A stretch of 64,000 nucleotides of DNA from Paraflavitalea sp. CAU 1676. GTDB taxonomy: Bacteria; Bacteroidota; Bacteroidia; Chitinophagales; Chitinophagaceae. Location: assembly GCF_029223285.1 (NCBI RefSeq), contig NZ_JARHUJ010000009.1:62001-126000 (forward strand), given 5' to 3'. Shown here piece by piece: positions 16,182-26,340 of this stretch (positions are counted from its first letter, which is position 1; the number at the start of each line of letters is the position of its first letter). The position numbers and the translations under genes were made by a program. The notes under the pieces were generated by a model that was given only the letters and a program-made list of their open reading frames with translations, had not been told where the DNA came from and did not search any database.

Positions 16182-17174
16182 TTAATAAGCCCATTTCACC
16201 AGGGTAGCGCCCCAGGTAAAGCCCCCGCCGAAAGCGGCCAGCACGATATTCTCGCCCTTGTTCAATTGCTTCTCCCACTCCCACAAGCAGAGGGGAATGG
16301 TGGCGGCAGTTGTATTCCCGTAGCGCTGAATGTTCAGCATTACTTTGTCGTGCGAAAGGCCCATACGATCGGCTGTTGCATCGATGATCCGTTTGTTGGC
16401 CTGGTGTGGTACCAGCCAGGAGATATCGTTACCGGTGAGGTTGTTGCGCTCGAGCAGTTCGGCACTTACATCGGCCATCCCCTTGACGGCAAATTTGAAT
16501 ACTGCCTGTCCTTCCTGGTAGGCGTAGTGCTCATTGTTGGCCACAGTTTCTGCAGATGCGGGACGCAGTGAACCACCGCCTTTCATATGCAGGTAGTTGC
16601 CGCCCGAGCCATCGCTGCGCAGGATGCTGTCCTGGATACCCATGCCATCTGTGCTGGGTTCCAGCAATACGGCGCCGGCGCCGTCGCCAAATATGATACA
16701 GGTGGCGCGGTCATTATAGTTTACGATAGAACTCATTTTGTCGGCGCCTACCACTACTACTTTTTTGTAGCGGCCGCTTTCTACCAACGCTGCGCCGGTA
16801 GTGAGTGAATACAGGAAGCCTGAGCAGGCAGCCAGCAGATCAAACCCCCACGCATTTTTGGCGCCCAGTTTATGGCAGGCCAGGTTGGCGGTAGAAGGGA
16901 ACATCATATCGGGCGTAACGGTGCCAACGATCATGGCATCGATCTCGGAAGGGTCGATCCCTCTTTTTGCACACAGTTCTCTCACTGCTGGAACTACCAT
17001 ATCTGAAGTAGCCAGTCCTTCGCCTTTCAATATTCTCCGCTCGCTGATGCCAGTGCGGGTACGGATCCACTCATCATTGGTCTCTACCATCTTTTCCAGG
17101 TCGAAATTCGTCAGCCTGTCTTCGGGAACATAGCCACCCACCGCAGTGATGGCAGCCGTGATTTTTTGACTCAT
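16182..17174 (-). CDS. fabH: Beta-ketoacyl-ACP synthase III
   Basis: A 330-residue thiolase-fold enzyme from the ATG at 17174. A TTG at 17225 would add 17 residues with no family counterpart. It starts fatty-acid elongation by condensing acyl-CoA with malonyl-ACP. The catalytic triad is visible: C117 in [12 protein letters not shown], His in VPHQANKRI and Asn in [30 protein letters not shown] and [11 protein letters not shown] are further hallmarks. It could alternatively act as a branched-chain primer enzyme, since specificity cannot be read here. Confidence 0.94.
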   Translation of the reverse strand: MSQKITAAITAVGGYVPEDRLTNFDLEKMVETNDEWIRTRTGISERRILKGEGLATSDMVVPAVRELCAKRGIDPSEIDAMIVGTVTPDMMFPSTANLACHKLGAKNAWGFDLLAACSGFLYSLTTGAALVESGRYKKVVVVGADKMSSIVNYNDRATCIIFGDGAGAVLLEPSTDGMGIQDSILRSDGSGGNYLHMKGGGSLRPASAETVANNEHYAYQEGQAVFKFAVKGMADVSAELLERNNLTGNDISWLVPHQANKRIIDATADRMGLSHDKVMLNIQRYGNTTAATIPLCLWEWEKQLNKGENIVLAAFGGGFTWGATLVKWAY

Positions 17175-17222
17175 GCTACTATTTATCGCTTTAGATATTG
17201 AATAAGTACATTCAAGAGGTGG

Positions 17223-17230
17223 CAAAATTA
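17223..17230 (-). promoter_or_regulatory. Candidate -7 box of fabH
   Basis: On the minus strand TAATTTTG matches TAnnTTTG exactly, ~48 bp upstream of the ATG. A matching -33 box at the usual distance is not evident. Confidence 0.35.
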
Positions 17231-17597
17231 GGAAAAAGAGTCAATAGTCTGGAATTCAGGCGGTGAGCCCGGAAGCCGTTAACAGGGGAGGATCGCCAGC
17301 ATCGACTGCTCCTGGGAAAAGCCAGTGAGGTCATTAGGGTTGTCACTAATCGCCTGCTGATAGGAGGAGCAGGCTGACCGGCTACGGGTGTCATATTATC
17401 TTAACAACAACAAGTTTAGCTTTGCTGTTGCCTTATTTACGGAATTGTGATGCCCGAAAAAGGTTTTCTCCGGGCCTTGGCACAGGCTTTGACAAGGGTA
17501 GCTGTTCTTCTGTTATCCGGCTGCGCAGGCCATCCAAGGGGCCTGTATACCAAAACGATAATGTGAAAACCGAAAACGACATTATACTTTAATTCCC
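17231..17597. other. Divergent intergenic region fabH-ruvA
   Basis: About 370 bp with no credible gene on either strand. Short ATG-less or shadow frames only. No terminator, tRNA or repeat array was recognised. Confidence 0.5.
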
Positions 17598-17605
17598 TAT
17601 TTTCG
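17598..17605 (+). promoter_or_regulatory. -7 box of ruvA, 5 bp from the start codon
   Basis: TATTTTCG-CAGCC-ATG: one mismatch from TAnnTTTG. No TTTG lies 19-21 bp upstream. If active it would give an mRNA with virtually no leader. Confidence 0.35.
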
Positions 17606-17610
17606 CAGCC

Positions 17611-18195
17611 ATGATTGCGTTTATACGAGGCAATTTCGTGTACAAGACTCCTACTGTAGTGCATGTGGAAGCCCATGGTGTGGGTTACGAACTGTTGATC
17701 AGTTTGAATACCTATTCCGCTATTCAGGAGCATGATAAAGGGATGCTGTATACGTACCTGCATATTCGTGAGGATGCGCACATATTGTTTGGCTTCTCGG
17801 AGGTAGCTGAAAAGGAGCTCTTCCTGATGCTGATCAGCGTATCGGGAGTAGGTGCAGCAACCGCAAGGATGATGTTGTCTTCGTTGAAGCCTGACGAAAT
17901 TGTCAGGGCCATCGCCAATGGTAACACCAAACAGTTGGAAAGTATCAAAGGTATTGGTCGCAAATCTGCAGAACGTATCGTGCTGGAACTGAGGGATAAA
18001 ATAAGCAAAACCGCTCTGGATGCAAATATTCCCACACTGAAAAACAATACGTTGGAACAGGATGCGTTAAATGCTCTGATAGCACTGGGTATCCCCCGTG
18101 CAGCCGGTGAACAAGCTGTTCAGAAAGCCCTCAAAGCACAGCCGGACCTCGCCGTTGTAGAAGACATAATCAAGAAAGCGTTAAAAACACTCTAA
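17611..18195 (+). CDS. ruvA: Holliday junction branch migration protein RuvA
   Basis: A 194-residue RuvA, the tetrameric DNA-binding subunit that targets the RuvB helicase to Holliday junctions. Domain I is an OB fold (MIAFIRGNFVYKTPTVVHVE, GVGYELLIS). Domain II has two helix-hairpin-helix motifs: SVSGVGAATARMML and SIKGIGRKSAERIVLEL. Domain III (~150-194) is the RuvB-binding tail (DALNALIALGIPRAAGEQAV). Full length. sprA follows after 48 bp on the same strand, so the two may be co-transcribed. Confidence 0.96.
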   Translation: MIAFIRGNFVYKTPTVVHVEAHGVGYELLISLNTYSAIQEHDKGMLYTYLHIREDAHILFGFSEVAEKELFLMLISVSGVGAATARMMLSSLKPDEIVRAIANGNTKQLESIKGIGRKSAERIVLELRDKISKTALDANIPTLKNNTLEQDALNALIALGIPRAAGEQAVQKALKAQPDLAVVEDIIKKALKTL

Positions 18196-18243
18196 GCCTA
18201 TCGCAAACGGAATTCTACCTTACTAATTCTTGGAGAAAAAAGA

Positions 18244-21200
18244 TTGGTCCGCAAATTCAACCACATTAGCTTAACGGCCTTTTGTAGTGCTGCCTTGTTT
18301 GTCCTGTGCTGTTCGTCAGCACTGGGTTTCCAGCAACCTGCACCTGCTCAGCCAACCCAACAGCGTTCTGCAACAGACACGCTCAAGTATCCCATTCATG
18401 ATCGTAGGGGAGATAAATTTTCCAATCCGACAAGGACTTCCTTCGACCTGAAAGATCCTGTAAACATTAGTGATTCAGTTATTTACGATCCTAAGACCAG
18501 GCAATATTATATTATTGAGAAGATTGGCAGCTTCTATTACCGGAAGCCCACCTATCTTACTTTCGACGAATTCATGGCCCTGCAATCGAAGAAAATGGAG
18601 CAGGATTATTTTAAGAAGCGCTCCAATATCCTTAGCAGCCTGAATAAGAAACTGATTCAGCCCAAATTGTCGGTCACCGATAACCTGTTCAACCGCATCT
18701 TCGGCAACGGTAAGGTCGAGATCAGGCCGCAGGGTGAGGTAAATATCCTGGCCGGCTATCAGGGGCAGAATATCAAGAACCCGGCGCTTCCCGAAAGAGC
18801 CCGCCGCAATGGTGGTTTCGATTTCGACATGAACGCCAACCTGAGCGTGATCGGGAATATCGGCGACAAGCTGAAACTGCCCATCAACTATAATACCCTC
18901 GCCAACTTCGACTTCGAGAACCAGCTGAAACTAGACTATACCGGCACCGACGATGAGATCATTAAGCGCATCGAAGCGGGCAATATTGCTTTCTCTTCAA
19001 AAGGCTCGCTGATACCGGGCGCACAACAGCTTTTTGGTATCAAAACGCAGCTGCAATTCGGCAAGCTGTTCGTAACAGGTGTGCTGGCCAATCAACGCTC
19101 ACAACGCCAGTCCATTGGCGTACAGGGTGGTTCGTCCAGCATGTCGTTCGAGTTCAAGGCCAATGATTATGAAGAGAACAGGCACTTTTTGATGGCCCAA
19201 TACTTCAAGGACAACTTCAATACGGCCATGTCCAAACTGCCGGTCGTTACCTCCCAGGTGCAGATCCTGCGGGTGGAAGTATGGGTAACCAACCGGAACG
19301 GATCGACCACAGAAACCAGGGATATCGTTGGTTTGATGGACCTTGGCGAGCCGAAACCCTTTAATGGGAATATTGGCCCGGGTACGCCAACGCCCAACGG
19401 ATTGCCCGATAACAAAGTAAATGACCTTTATCAGCGATTGTGGTCGGACCCTGCCAGCCGTAATTCCTCGTCCGTTACCGGCAAGCTGAATTCGATGGGA
19501 CTGAGGGCGGTACAGGACTTTGAAAAGACCTTTGCCCGTAAGCTGAACCCCACTGATTTTTACTTCAACCCTCAGGTAGGGTTTTTGTCGTTAAGTCAAC
19601 CCCTGCAGCCCGACGAAGTGCTGGGTGTAGCCTTTCAATATCAATACAACGGAAAGATCTACCAGGTGGGTGAGTTTTCACAGGACGTGACACCCGATAC
19701 TACCACCAATGTTTCCGGTACTCAAAAAGTATTGTTCCTTAAGTTGTTAAAGGCGACCTCGCAGCGCACCAACCTTCCTTTGTGGCAACTGATGATGAAG
19801 AACGTATACTCTTTGAAATCTCCCGACGGTAGCTACCTGTCGAGCATTCAACCGGGCGATTTCAAGCTGAACGTGTTGTATGAACAACCCAGCCTTGGTA
19901 AAAAGCGTTTCCTGCCAGAGGGTGATAAATCGGGTGTTCCCCTGATCACGGTGCTCAACCTCGACCGGCTCAATGCCCGGAACGACCCATTACCCGATGG
20001 GGTCTTTGATTATATTGAAGGATTTACGGTCATGTCGCAGCAGGCCCGTATCATCTTTCCATTCCTGGAACCTTTTGGTGAAGACCTTGCCAAGCAGGCT
20101 TTCCCGTCCAGTTCGCAGGACATCCGGGATAAATATGTGTACTACCCGTTATATGATACTATTAAAGAAATAGCCAAGACATACGCCAACCTCGACCGCT
20201 ACATCATTCAGGGTACCGCGAAAGGAAGTTCTGCCTCCGAAATACAGCTAGGCGCCTTTAACGTGCCGCAGGGCTCGGTGTCGGTAATGGCGGGTGGCCA
20301 GGTTTTGAGGGAAAATGTAGACTTCGTAGTAGACTATAGCCTCGGCACGGTGAAGATCATCAACCAGGCCATTCTCAGTTCCGGACTGCCCATCAATGTT
20401 CAGTTCGAGAACAACGCGGGGTTTGGGATTCAGCAGCGAAGTTTTATGGGGCTGCGGCTCGACTATATGGCGAAGAATACTGCCCGCGAGTCTTTACAGA
20501 TCGGTGGTACCGTGGTGCGCCTTGCTGAACGACCTTTCTATACCAAAACGGCTTACAACGACGATCCCATCAAGAACACCATGTATGGGCTCGACTTTAA
20601 CTACCGCACAGAAGCTCCCAAGCTGACACGCTGGCTCGATAAACTACCTTTCTATAATGCTACTGAGATGAGTACGATCACCGCCTATGGTGAGGCTGCT
20701 TATCTGAAGCCCGGTCACCCCAAACAAATTGGCGAGGGTAAAAGTGGTTTGATCTTTATCGATGATTTCGAGGGCGCCCGCAATGCCATCGATCTGCGTT
20801 TCCCCCTGGTGAACTGGGGCCTGGCGTCAACGCCTGCGGGCAATGGCCTATTCCCGGAAGCGGAATACCGCGACTCTTTGCCTTATGGTTACAACCGCGC
20901 CAAGATCGCCTGGTATAATATTGAACCAGTACTGCAGGATAAAAGAGCACCCAATAACCCGGTGAGGGGGTACGAGGATTTCAATGATCCGCGCGTTCGC
21001 CCCATTACGGTGACGCAGATATATCCCAATCGTACACCCGATCTGGGGCAGGCACAATTGGTGACTTTCGATATGGCTTATTATCCTACCGATAAAGGGC
21101 CCTATAATTTCGACGCTCAGAAAGTAACTGCGAATGGAAAGCTGCTGAATCCCGAAAAGAGATGGGGTGGTATCATGCGCGGCATCGACCAGGTTGACTT

Positions 21201-24200
21201 CGAGACCGGCAACGTCGAGTTCATTGAATTCTGGCTGCAGGATCCTTATCTCACCAACCCCACGAGCAGCGGTGGCGAATTGTATTTCAACCTCGGTAAT
21301 ATATCGGAAGATGTATTGAAAGACGGCAAGCGTTTCTTCGAGAACGGTATCAGCGGTGCTGTTACCAAAGCACTCGAAGACTCCACGACCAAATGGGGCA
21401 AAGTGCCTGCCAACCCCATTCAGGTTACTTCGGCTTTCAGTAACGACCCTGCCGATCGTCCCTTGCAGGATGCTGGCTTCGATGGTTTGGATGACGATGC
21501 CGAACGCAGGAAGTTCCAGGAATACCTGAACAGGCTGGCTGGCACTTTTGGTGTAAACTCTGCCATTTACCAAAAAGCTATCCAGGATCCTGCAAATGAC
21601 AACTTCCTGAACTATCGTGATCAGGACTATGACGAAACCAAAACGGGGATACTTGGCCGTTACAAGCAGATCAATAGTCCGCAGGGCAACTCGCCGGTGG
21701 CCAATTCAGGCTCCGAGTTTGTGAGTGCCTTCACCCTTTATCCCGACCAGGAAGAATTCAACCGGGATAATACCCTTAATGAACTGGAAGAATACTTTGA
21801 GTATAAAGTTGATCTTAAAAGAAGCGAGTTCCAGGTGGGCCGTAACTTCATTACTGACAGTATTGGCTTCACGCCCAGCGGCGGAAAGCCTGAAACCTGG
21901 TACCTCTTCCGCATACCGATCTCCGAATACCAGAATAAGGTGGGTAATATTCCCGATTTCAAATCGATCCGTTTTATCCGGATGTATCTTACTGGTTTTA
22001 CGGACTCTGTAGTACTGCGTTTTGCCAAGCTTGAACTGGTGCGCAACCAATGGAGGCGTTTCAATTATGAGCTGGATACTGCCGGCCAGTATGTGCCCAT
22101 TCCCGACAACTCGCCAACTACCTTCAAACAACTGGCAGTAAATATCGAGGAGAATGCCTCCCGCGAACCTATTCCTTATAGAACACCTCCCGGCGTAGTT
22201 CGTCAGCAACAATTGAGTAACAACAACGTGAATGTGTTGATGAACGAGCAGTCGTTGAGCATGCAGATCTGCGGGCTACCCCTGAAAGATTCTAGGGGTG
22301 TGTTCAAGACCATGAACCTCGACCTGCGCCAGTATGGCCGCCTGCAAATGTACTTGCATGCGGAGGCGGTGAACTCCAGTACCGATATCAAGGATGGTGA
22401 ACTTTACGGTGTGATCCGTTTGGGTAACGACCTGATCAATAACTATTATGAGGTCAAGATCCCATTAAAGATATCGCCCTGGTACACCAAGGACGATGAG
22501 CTCATCTGGCCTTCTCAGAACGAACTTGACCTGGAGCTGCAGCGCCTGATCAAGCTGAAAGTGGTGCGAAACAATATCAGCAACAACGGCACCTATTTCA
22601 GGCAGGTGGATGCTGACGGTAAGGAATATGCCCTGTTGGGTAATCCGAACCTGGGTGAGGTACGTGTGATGTTTGTGGGGGTTGAGAACCGCCGCCACAA
22701 CAATGCCTGCACCGAAGTGTGGATCAACGAGCTTCGCCTGAGTGAACTCAATGAGAAAGGCGCCTGGGCTGCTACCGGCCGGATCGACTTTAAACTATCG
22801 GACCTCGGAACTCTATACATTTCGGGAAGCGCTCATAGCCAGGGTTTTGGTACGCTCGAGCAGAAGATCAACGAGCGCTCGCGCGAAGACTTTACACAGT
22901 TTGATGTAGCTACCCAGCTCGAGTTGGGTAAATTGCTGCCGCAAAAAGCAGGTATCTCTATTCCGTTCTACGCGAGCTATTCCAAAACAGTGAGTTCACC
23001 TCAATACGATCCTTACGACCTCGATATTCAACTCAAGGATAAGGTGAAGGCGGCGCCCGGCGAGCAGAAGGACTCCATCCGCAATGATGCGGTAGATGTG
23101 CGGACCATCAAGTCGGTCAACTTCACCAATGTGAAGAAGATCAACACGACGGGTAAGAAGCAACAATTATGGAGCATCGAGAACATCGATGTAAGCTACT
23201 CCTACTATAAAGAAGAACAACATAACCCGTTGATCGAAAACAATGCGGTGGAGCGTCATCGTGCGGGACTGGGATACAATTATTCCTCTACGCCCAAGTA
23301 TTGGGAACCTGCCAAACGTCTGTTCAAATCAAAGTCGCCGTGGTTGGCACTGGTCAGGGATTTCAACATCAACCCGCTGCCGTCGTTGCTGGGCTTCCGG
23401 GCGGATATCAACCGTCAGTTCGGCGCCTTCCGTCCGCGCAATGTGGGTGAGCCCAAAGGAACGTTGCCCGAGACTTTCGATAAATATTTCACTTTTGATC
23501 GTATCTATAACCTTCGTTGGGATCTTACCAAATCGTTCAACATCGACTTCACAGCTACCAATAAGGCCTGGATCGATGAAGACAGCGGTAGGCTGAACAA
23601 GGAAGGCAAGAAGCGTATGTGGGATAACCTGTGGAAAGGTGGCCGTACCATTGCTTATATGCAAACGGCTAATTTCTCGTACACGGTGCCGATCAATAAG
23701 ATCCCGGCATTGGATTGGACCACGCTACGTGCCAACTACGTAGCTTCCTTTAACTGGATCGGTGCCTCGCTGATTGCCCGTAACCTCGGTAATACGATCT
23801 CCAATACGCAACAAAAGGGATTGACTGCCGAGTTTGATTTTACGCGCTTGTATAGTAAGTCGAGACTACTAAGGGCCTTTGATGAAGAGAGTACCAATGG
23901 TCCGGCGGCGCCCGACCCCAATGCCAACAAAAGAGATACCAGTGGCAAAAAGCAAAAGGTAAAACGTGATCCCAACGAACCATTGCACCTGGGCGGCGGA
24001 ATGAAATTTGCCGGCCGGTTCCTGACCATGTTCAAGCGTATGCAGATCCAGTATACGGAGAATGCGAGTGCGAATATCTTCGGCTATACCGATAGCACAC
24101 AGCATTTTGGTATGAACTTCAAGTCGATGGCGCCCGGTTTGGGATTCGTATTCGGTAAGCAGCCCGATACGACCTTTATCAATACCATGGCCAAGAAGGG

Positions 24201-25425
24201 GTGGTTAACTTCCGATTCGCTGTTCAACTTCCAGAACATGCAGGACTATTCGCAGAAGATCGCTATTACCGCACAGCTGCAGCCGATCCGCGATCTGATG
24301 ATCGATATCAATCTCGATAAACAATTCGGTAAGAACTACCGTGAGTTGTACAAAGATACTACGGGTACCGGCCTGCATTTTTCGCGCCTGGCACCTTATA
24401 CGGCGGGTAGCTTCAGCGTTACCTGGATCGCTTTCAGGACGCTCTTCACCCCGACGAGCCCAACAGAGGTTTCTGAAACGTTCAAGACCTTTGAAAGCAA
24501 CCGGATCATTCTGTCGAAGCGCCTGGCAGAGCAGAACCCTTATTGGCAACAATTGCCCGATGCCCAGAAGATACAGGCCGACGGTTACTATTATGGTTAT
24601 AACCGCTATGCACAGGATGTGTTGGTGCCAGCCTTTATTGCGGCTTATACCGGTAAGGACCCGATGAGTGTATCGTTGCTCAAACAGAGCAATTCCAATA
24701 TCCGCTCCAATCCTTTCTCGGGTTACCTGCCCAAACCCAACTGGGCTATAACATACACCGGATTGACGCGTATTTCCGGGCTTGAGAAGATCTTCTCCAG
24801 CTTCAGCATGTCGCACCGATACAATAGCCACCTGAGTATGAACAGCTATAACTCGGCGTTGCTGTACCAGGATCCGTACGCTTATAACTATCCTGGCTTC
24901 TATGATTCTACCTCGGGCAACTTTGTGCCTTATTTCCTGGTGCCGAATATTTCGATCGATGAAAGGTTTGAACCGTTGATCGATTTCGATATGCAATTCA
25001 CCAACCAGGTTACTGCCCGTTTTGGTTTCAAGAAATCAAGAACGCTGAGCTTGAGCCTTATCGACTTCCAGTTGAGTGAAGCGCGCTCTACCGAGTTCGA
25101 GATCGGCGCCGGTTTCCGCAAGCGCGGTCTTTTCTCTTTCATCAAATGGAAGGGTAAGCCGCTCGATAACGATGCCAGCTTCAGACTTGATTTCAGCATC
25201 CGTGATGATATCACTTCCAATAGCAGGCTCGATCAAACGCAGGCTTTGCCAACAGCCGGACAAAAGGTGATCACCATCAACCCAACGATCGATTATGTGG
25301 TGAGTAACCGTGTTAATATCAAATTTTACTTTGATCAACGGCGGGTGATACCCAAGATTTCGACTTCGCCTCCCAACACGAATACAAAGGCAGGTGTTCA
25401 GATACGTATCTCACTTGCCCAGTAA
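18244..25425 (+). CDS. sprA: Cell-surface protein SprA, T9SS/gliding outer-membrane translocon
   Basis: A 2393-residue outer-membrane protein, the size expected for SprA/Sov, which forms the very large 36-strand barrel through which type IX cargo leaves the periplasm. The start is a TTG at 18244: no in-frame ATG precedes the signal peptide (HISLTAFCSAALFVLCCSSALGF), and GGAG (18232-18235) lies 8 bp upstream. The SprA hallmark FIDDFEGARNAIDL occurs at ~837-850. Long repeats of aromatic-rich beta strands follow, and the C-terminus ends in amphipathic strands (VNIKFYFDQRRVIPK, GVQIRISLAQ). Gene order ruvA-sprA is, to my knowledge, recurrent in Bacteroidota. A strong terminator follows. Confidence 0.95.
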   Translation: MVRKFNHISLTAFCSAALFVLCCSSALGFQQPAPAQPTQQRSATDTLKYPIHDRRGDKFSNPTRTSFDLKDPVNISDSVIYDPKTRQYYIIEKIGSFYYRKPTYLTFDEFMALQSKKMEQDYFKKRSNILSSLNKKLIQPKLSVTDNLFNRIFGNGKVEIRPQGEVNILAGYQGQNIKNPALPERARRNGGFDFDMNANLSVIGNIGDKLKLPINYNTLANFDFENQLKLDYTGTDDEIIKRIEAGNIAFSSKGSLIPGAQQLFGIKTQLQFGKLFVTGVLANQRSQRQSIGVQGGSSSMSFEFKANDYEENRHFLMAQYFKDNFNTAMSKLPVVTSQVQILRVEVWVTNRNGSTTETRDIVGLMDLGEPKPFNGNIGPGTPTPNGLPDNKVNDLYQRLWSDPASRNSSSVTGKLNSMGLRAVQDFEKTFARKLNPTDFYFNPQVGFLSLSQPLQPDEVLGVAFQYQYNGKIYQVGEFSQDVTPDTTTNVSGTQKVLFLKLLKATSQRTNLPLWQLMMKNVYSLKSPDGSYLSSIQPGDFKLNVLYEQPSLGKKRFLPEGDKSGVPLITVLNLDRLNARNDPLPDGVFDYIEGFTVMSQQARIIFPFLEPFGEDLAKQAFPSSSQDIRDKYVYYPLYDTIKEIAKTYANLDRYIIQGTAKGSSASEIQLGAFNVPQGSVSVMAGGQVLRENVDFVVDYSLGTVKIINQAILSSGLPINVQFENNAGFGIQQRSFMGLRLDYMAKNTARESLQIGGTVVRLAERPFYTKTAYNDDPIKNTMYGLDFNYRTEAPKLTRWLDKLPFYNATEMSTITAYGEAAYLKPGHPKQIGEGKSGLIFIDDFEGARNAIDLRFPLVNWGLASTPAGNGLFPEAEYRDSLPYGYNRAKIAWYNIEPVLQDKRAPNNPVRGYEDFNDPRVRPITVTQIYPNRTPDLGQAQLVTFDMAYYPTDKGPYNFDAQKVTANGKLLNPEKRWGGIMRGIDQVDFETGNVEFIEFWLQDPYLTNPTSSGGELYFNLGNISEDVLKDGKRFFENGISGAVTKALEDSTTKWGKVPANPIQVTSAFSNDPADRPLQDAGFDGLDDDAERRKFQEYLNRLAGTFGVNSAIYQKAIQDPANDNFLNYRDQDYDETKTGILGRYKQINSPQGNSPVANSGSEFVSAFTLYPDQEEFNRDNTLNELEEYFEYKVDLKRSEFQVGRNFITDSIGFTPSGGKPETWYLFRIPISEYQNKVGNIPDFKSIRFIRMYLTGFTDSVVLRFAKLELVRNQWRRFNYELDTAGQYVPIPDNSPTTFKQLAVNIEENASREPIPYRTPPGVVRQQQLSNNNVNVLMNEQSLSMQICGLPLKDSRGVFKTMNLDLRQYGRLQMYLHAEAVNSSTDIKDGELYGVIRLGNDLINNYYEVKIPLKISPWYTKDDELIWPSQNELDLELQRLIKLKVVRNNISNNGTYFRQVDADGKEYALLGNPNLGEVRVMFVGVENRRHNNACTEVWINELRLSELNEKGAWAATGRIDFKLSDLGTLYISGSAHSQGFGTLEQKINERSREDFTQFDVATQLELGKLLPQKAGISIPFYASYSKTVSSPQYDPYDLDIQLKDKVKAAPGEQKDSIRNDAVDVRTIKSVNFTNVKKINTTGKKQQLWSIENIDVSYSYYKEEQHNPLIENNAVERHRAGLGYNYSSTPKYWEPAKRLFKSKSPWLALVRDFNINPLPSLLGFRADINRQFGAFRPRNVGEPKGTLPETFDKYFTFDRIYNLRWDLTKSFNIDFTATNKAWIDEDSGRLNKEGKKRMWDNLWKGGRTIAYMQTANFSYTVPINKIPALDWTTLRANYVASFNWIGASLIARNLGNTISNTQQKGLTAEFDFTRLYSKSRLLRAFDEESTNGPAAPDPNANKRDTSGKKQKVKRDPNEPLHLGGGMKFAGRFLTMFKRMQIQYTENASANIFGYTDSTQHFGMNFKSMAPGLGFVFGKQPDTTFINTMAKKGWLTSDSLFNFQNMQDYSQKIAITAQLQPIRDLMIDINLDKQFGKNYRELYKDTTGTGLHFSRLAPYTAGSFSVTWIAFRTLFTPTSPTEVSETFKTFESNRIILSKRLAEQNPYWQQLPDAQKIQADGYYYGYNRYAQDVLVPAFIAAYTGKDPMSVSLLKQSNSNIRSNPFSGYLPKPNWAITYTGLTRISGLEKIFSSFSMSHRYNSHLSMNSYNSALLYQDPYAYNYPGFYDSTSGNFVPYFLVPNISIDERFEPLIDFDMQFTNQVTARFGFKKSRTLSLSLIDFQLSEARSTEFEIGAGFRKRGLFSFIKWKGKPLDNDASFRLDFSIRDDITSNSRLDQTQALPTAGQKVITINPTIDYVVSNRVNIKFYFDQRRVIPKISTSPPNTNTKAGVQIRISLAQ

Positions 25426-25446
25426 ATACCAATGACTTACTTATCA

Positions 25447-25482
25447 AGAGCCGCGCAGTAACCACTGCACGGCTCTTTTTTT
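25447..25482 (+). terminator. Intrinsic terminator of sprA
   Basis: AGAGCCG-C-GCAGT (25447-25459) pairs with ACTGC-A-CGGCTCT (25464-25476) with one C/A mismatch, followed by seven Ts. It lies 21 bp after the stop. Confidence 0.9.
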
Positions 25483-25572
25483 GTTTCTTCTTCTCCACAA
25501 GTATGAGAATTGCAGAGGCCATTGGGTAGCCACTATCGGCTGGTCCTGAACAAAAATGTATTCACAAAAAAA

Positions 25573-26169
25573 ATGAGTATGAAAAAGTTAATCCTTGCTG
25601 CGTTGATACTGACAAGTGTTACGGGCTTTGCGCAGACCTTCCAACTGGGTATTAAGGGAGGTGTCAACGTGAGCAATTTTACCGGGGGCGATTTTAAGGA
25701 TCTTGATAATAAAGCGCTGGTTGGCTTTCACGCCGGCGGTTTCGTTACTTTCTTTTTGGGTGACAACTTCGCCATACAACCTGAAGTGTTGTTCTCCACG
25801 CAGGGTGCCAAGCTGGAAAATGCCGGCAACGAACAAAACCTGAAGGTGAGTTATGTGAACGTGCCTGTGTTGCTGAAATACCGTTTTACGGGCGGTTTCT
25901 ACCTCGAAGCTGGTCCTCAGTTCGGTTTCAAGGTAAGCGAAAAAACAGATGACATGCAGATCGATGATTTTGCCAAGAGTACCGATGTTTCTATTGCCGG
26001 TGGCCTGGGCTTCCATAGTAATATGGGGCTAGGTATCGGTGCCCGTTATACTGCCGGTATTTCGAAAGTAGGTGACTTCGATTCTCAGGACATTGATCCA
26101 GATTTCAAGAACGGCGTTATCCAGGTGAGCTTGTTCTATACCCTGTTCAACAACAACAAGAAGAAATAA
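25573..26169 (+). CDS. Small porin-family outer-membrane beta-barrel protein
   Basis: A 198-residue protein from the ATG at 25573 (MSMKK; MKK at 25579 is equally plausible). The signal peptide is MKKLILAALILTSVTGFAQ. The mature part is an eight-strand-type barrel of the OMP_b-brl/PorT-like group: FQLGIKGGVNVSNFTGG, VGFHAGGFVTFFLGDNFAIQPEVLFS, VNVPVLLKYRFTGGFYLEAGPQFG and a final strand VIQVSLFYTLF. These are common in Bacteroidota and usually of unknown function. It follows sprA after a terminator, so it has separate transcription. Confidence 0.88.
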   Translation: MSMKKLILAALILTSVTGFAQTFQLGIKGGVNVSNFTGGDFKDLDNKALVGFHAGGFVTFFLGDNFAIQPEVLFSTQGAKLENAGNEQNLKVSYVNVPVLLKYRFTGGFYLEAGPQFGFKVSEKTDDMQIDDFAKSTDVSIAGGLGFHSNMGLGIGARYTAGISKVGDFDSQDIDPDFKNGVIQVSLFYTLFNNNKKK

Positions 26170-26259
26170 CAAAGATTTATTGCTTGCTTACGAAAACAAT
26201 TAGCGCCTCCGTCTACAGTATGGCGCTCCTTCACTCAAAGCCCGATGGTTGAAATAAAA

Positions 26260-26284
26260 GCGGGGGCCTGTTTAGGGTCCCCGC
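26260..26284 (-). terminator. Terminator for the minus-strand gene ending at 26341
   Basis: GCGGGG (26260-26265) pairs with CCCCGC (26279-26284), and additional GCC/GG pairing is possible inside. Read on the minus strand the stem is followed by TTTTATTTC, typical for a rho-independent terminator. It sits between two convergent genes. Confidence 0.65.
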
Positions 26285-26340
26285 CATTTGCTGTCATCAA
26301 TAGTAAATATGTTCGATAAGCTGCTTGTTTAATGTTATTA

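Noticed and set aside
24205-24996. 263-codon open frame on the minus strand inside sprA
   Set aside because: It lies wholly antisense to a well-supported gene, has no recognisable domain or signal, and is one of many such frames created by the codon composition of sprA.
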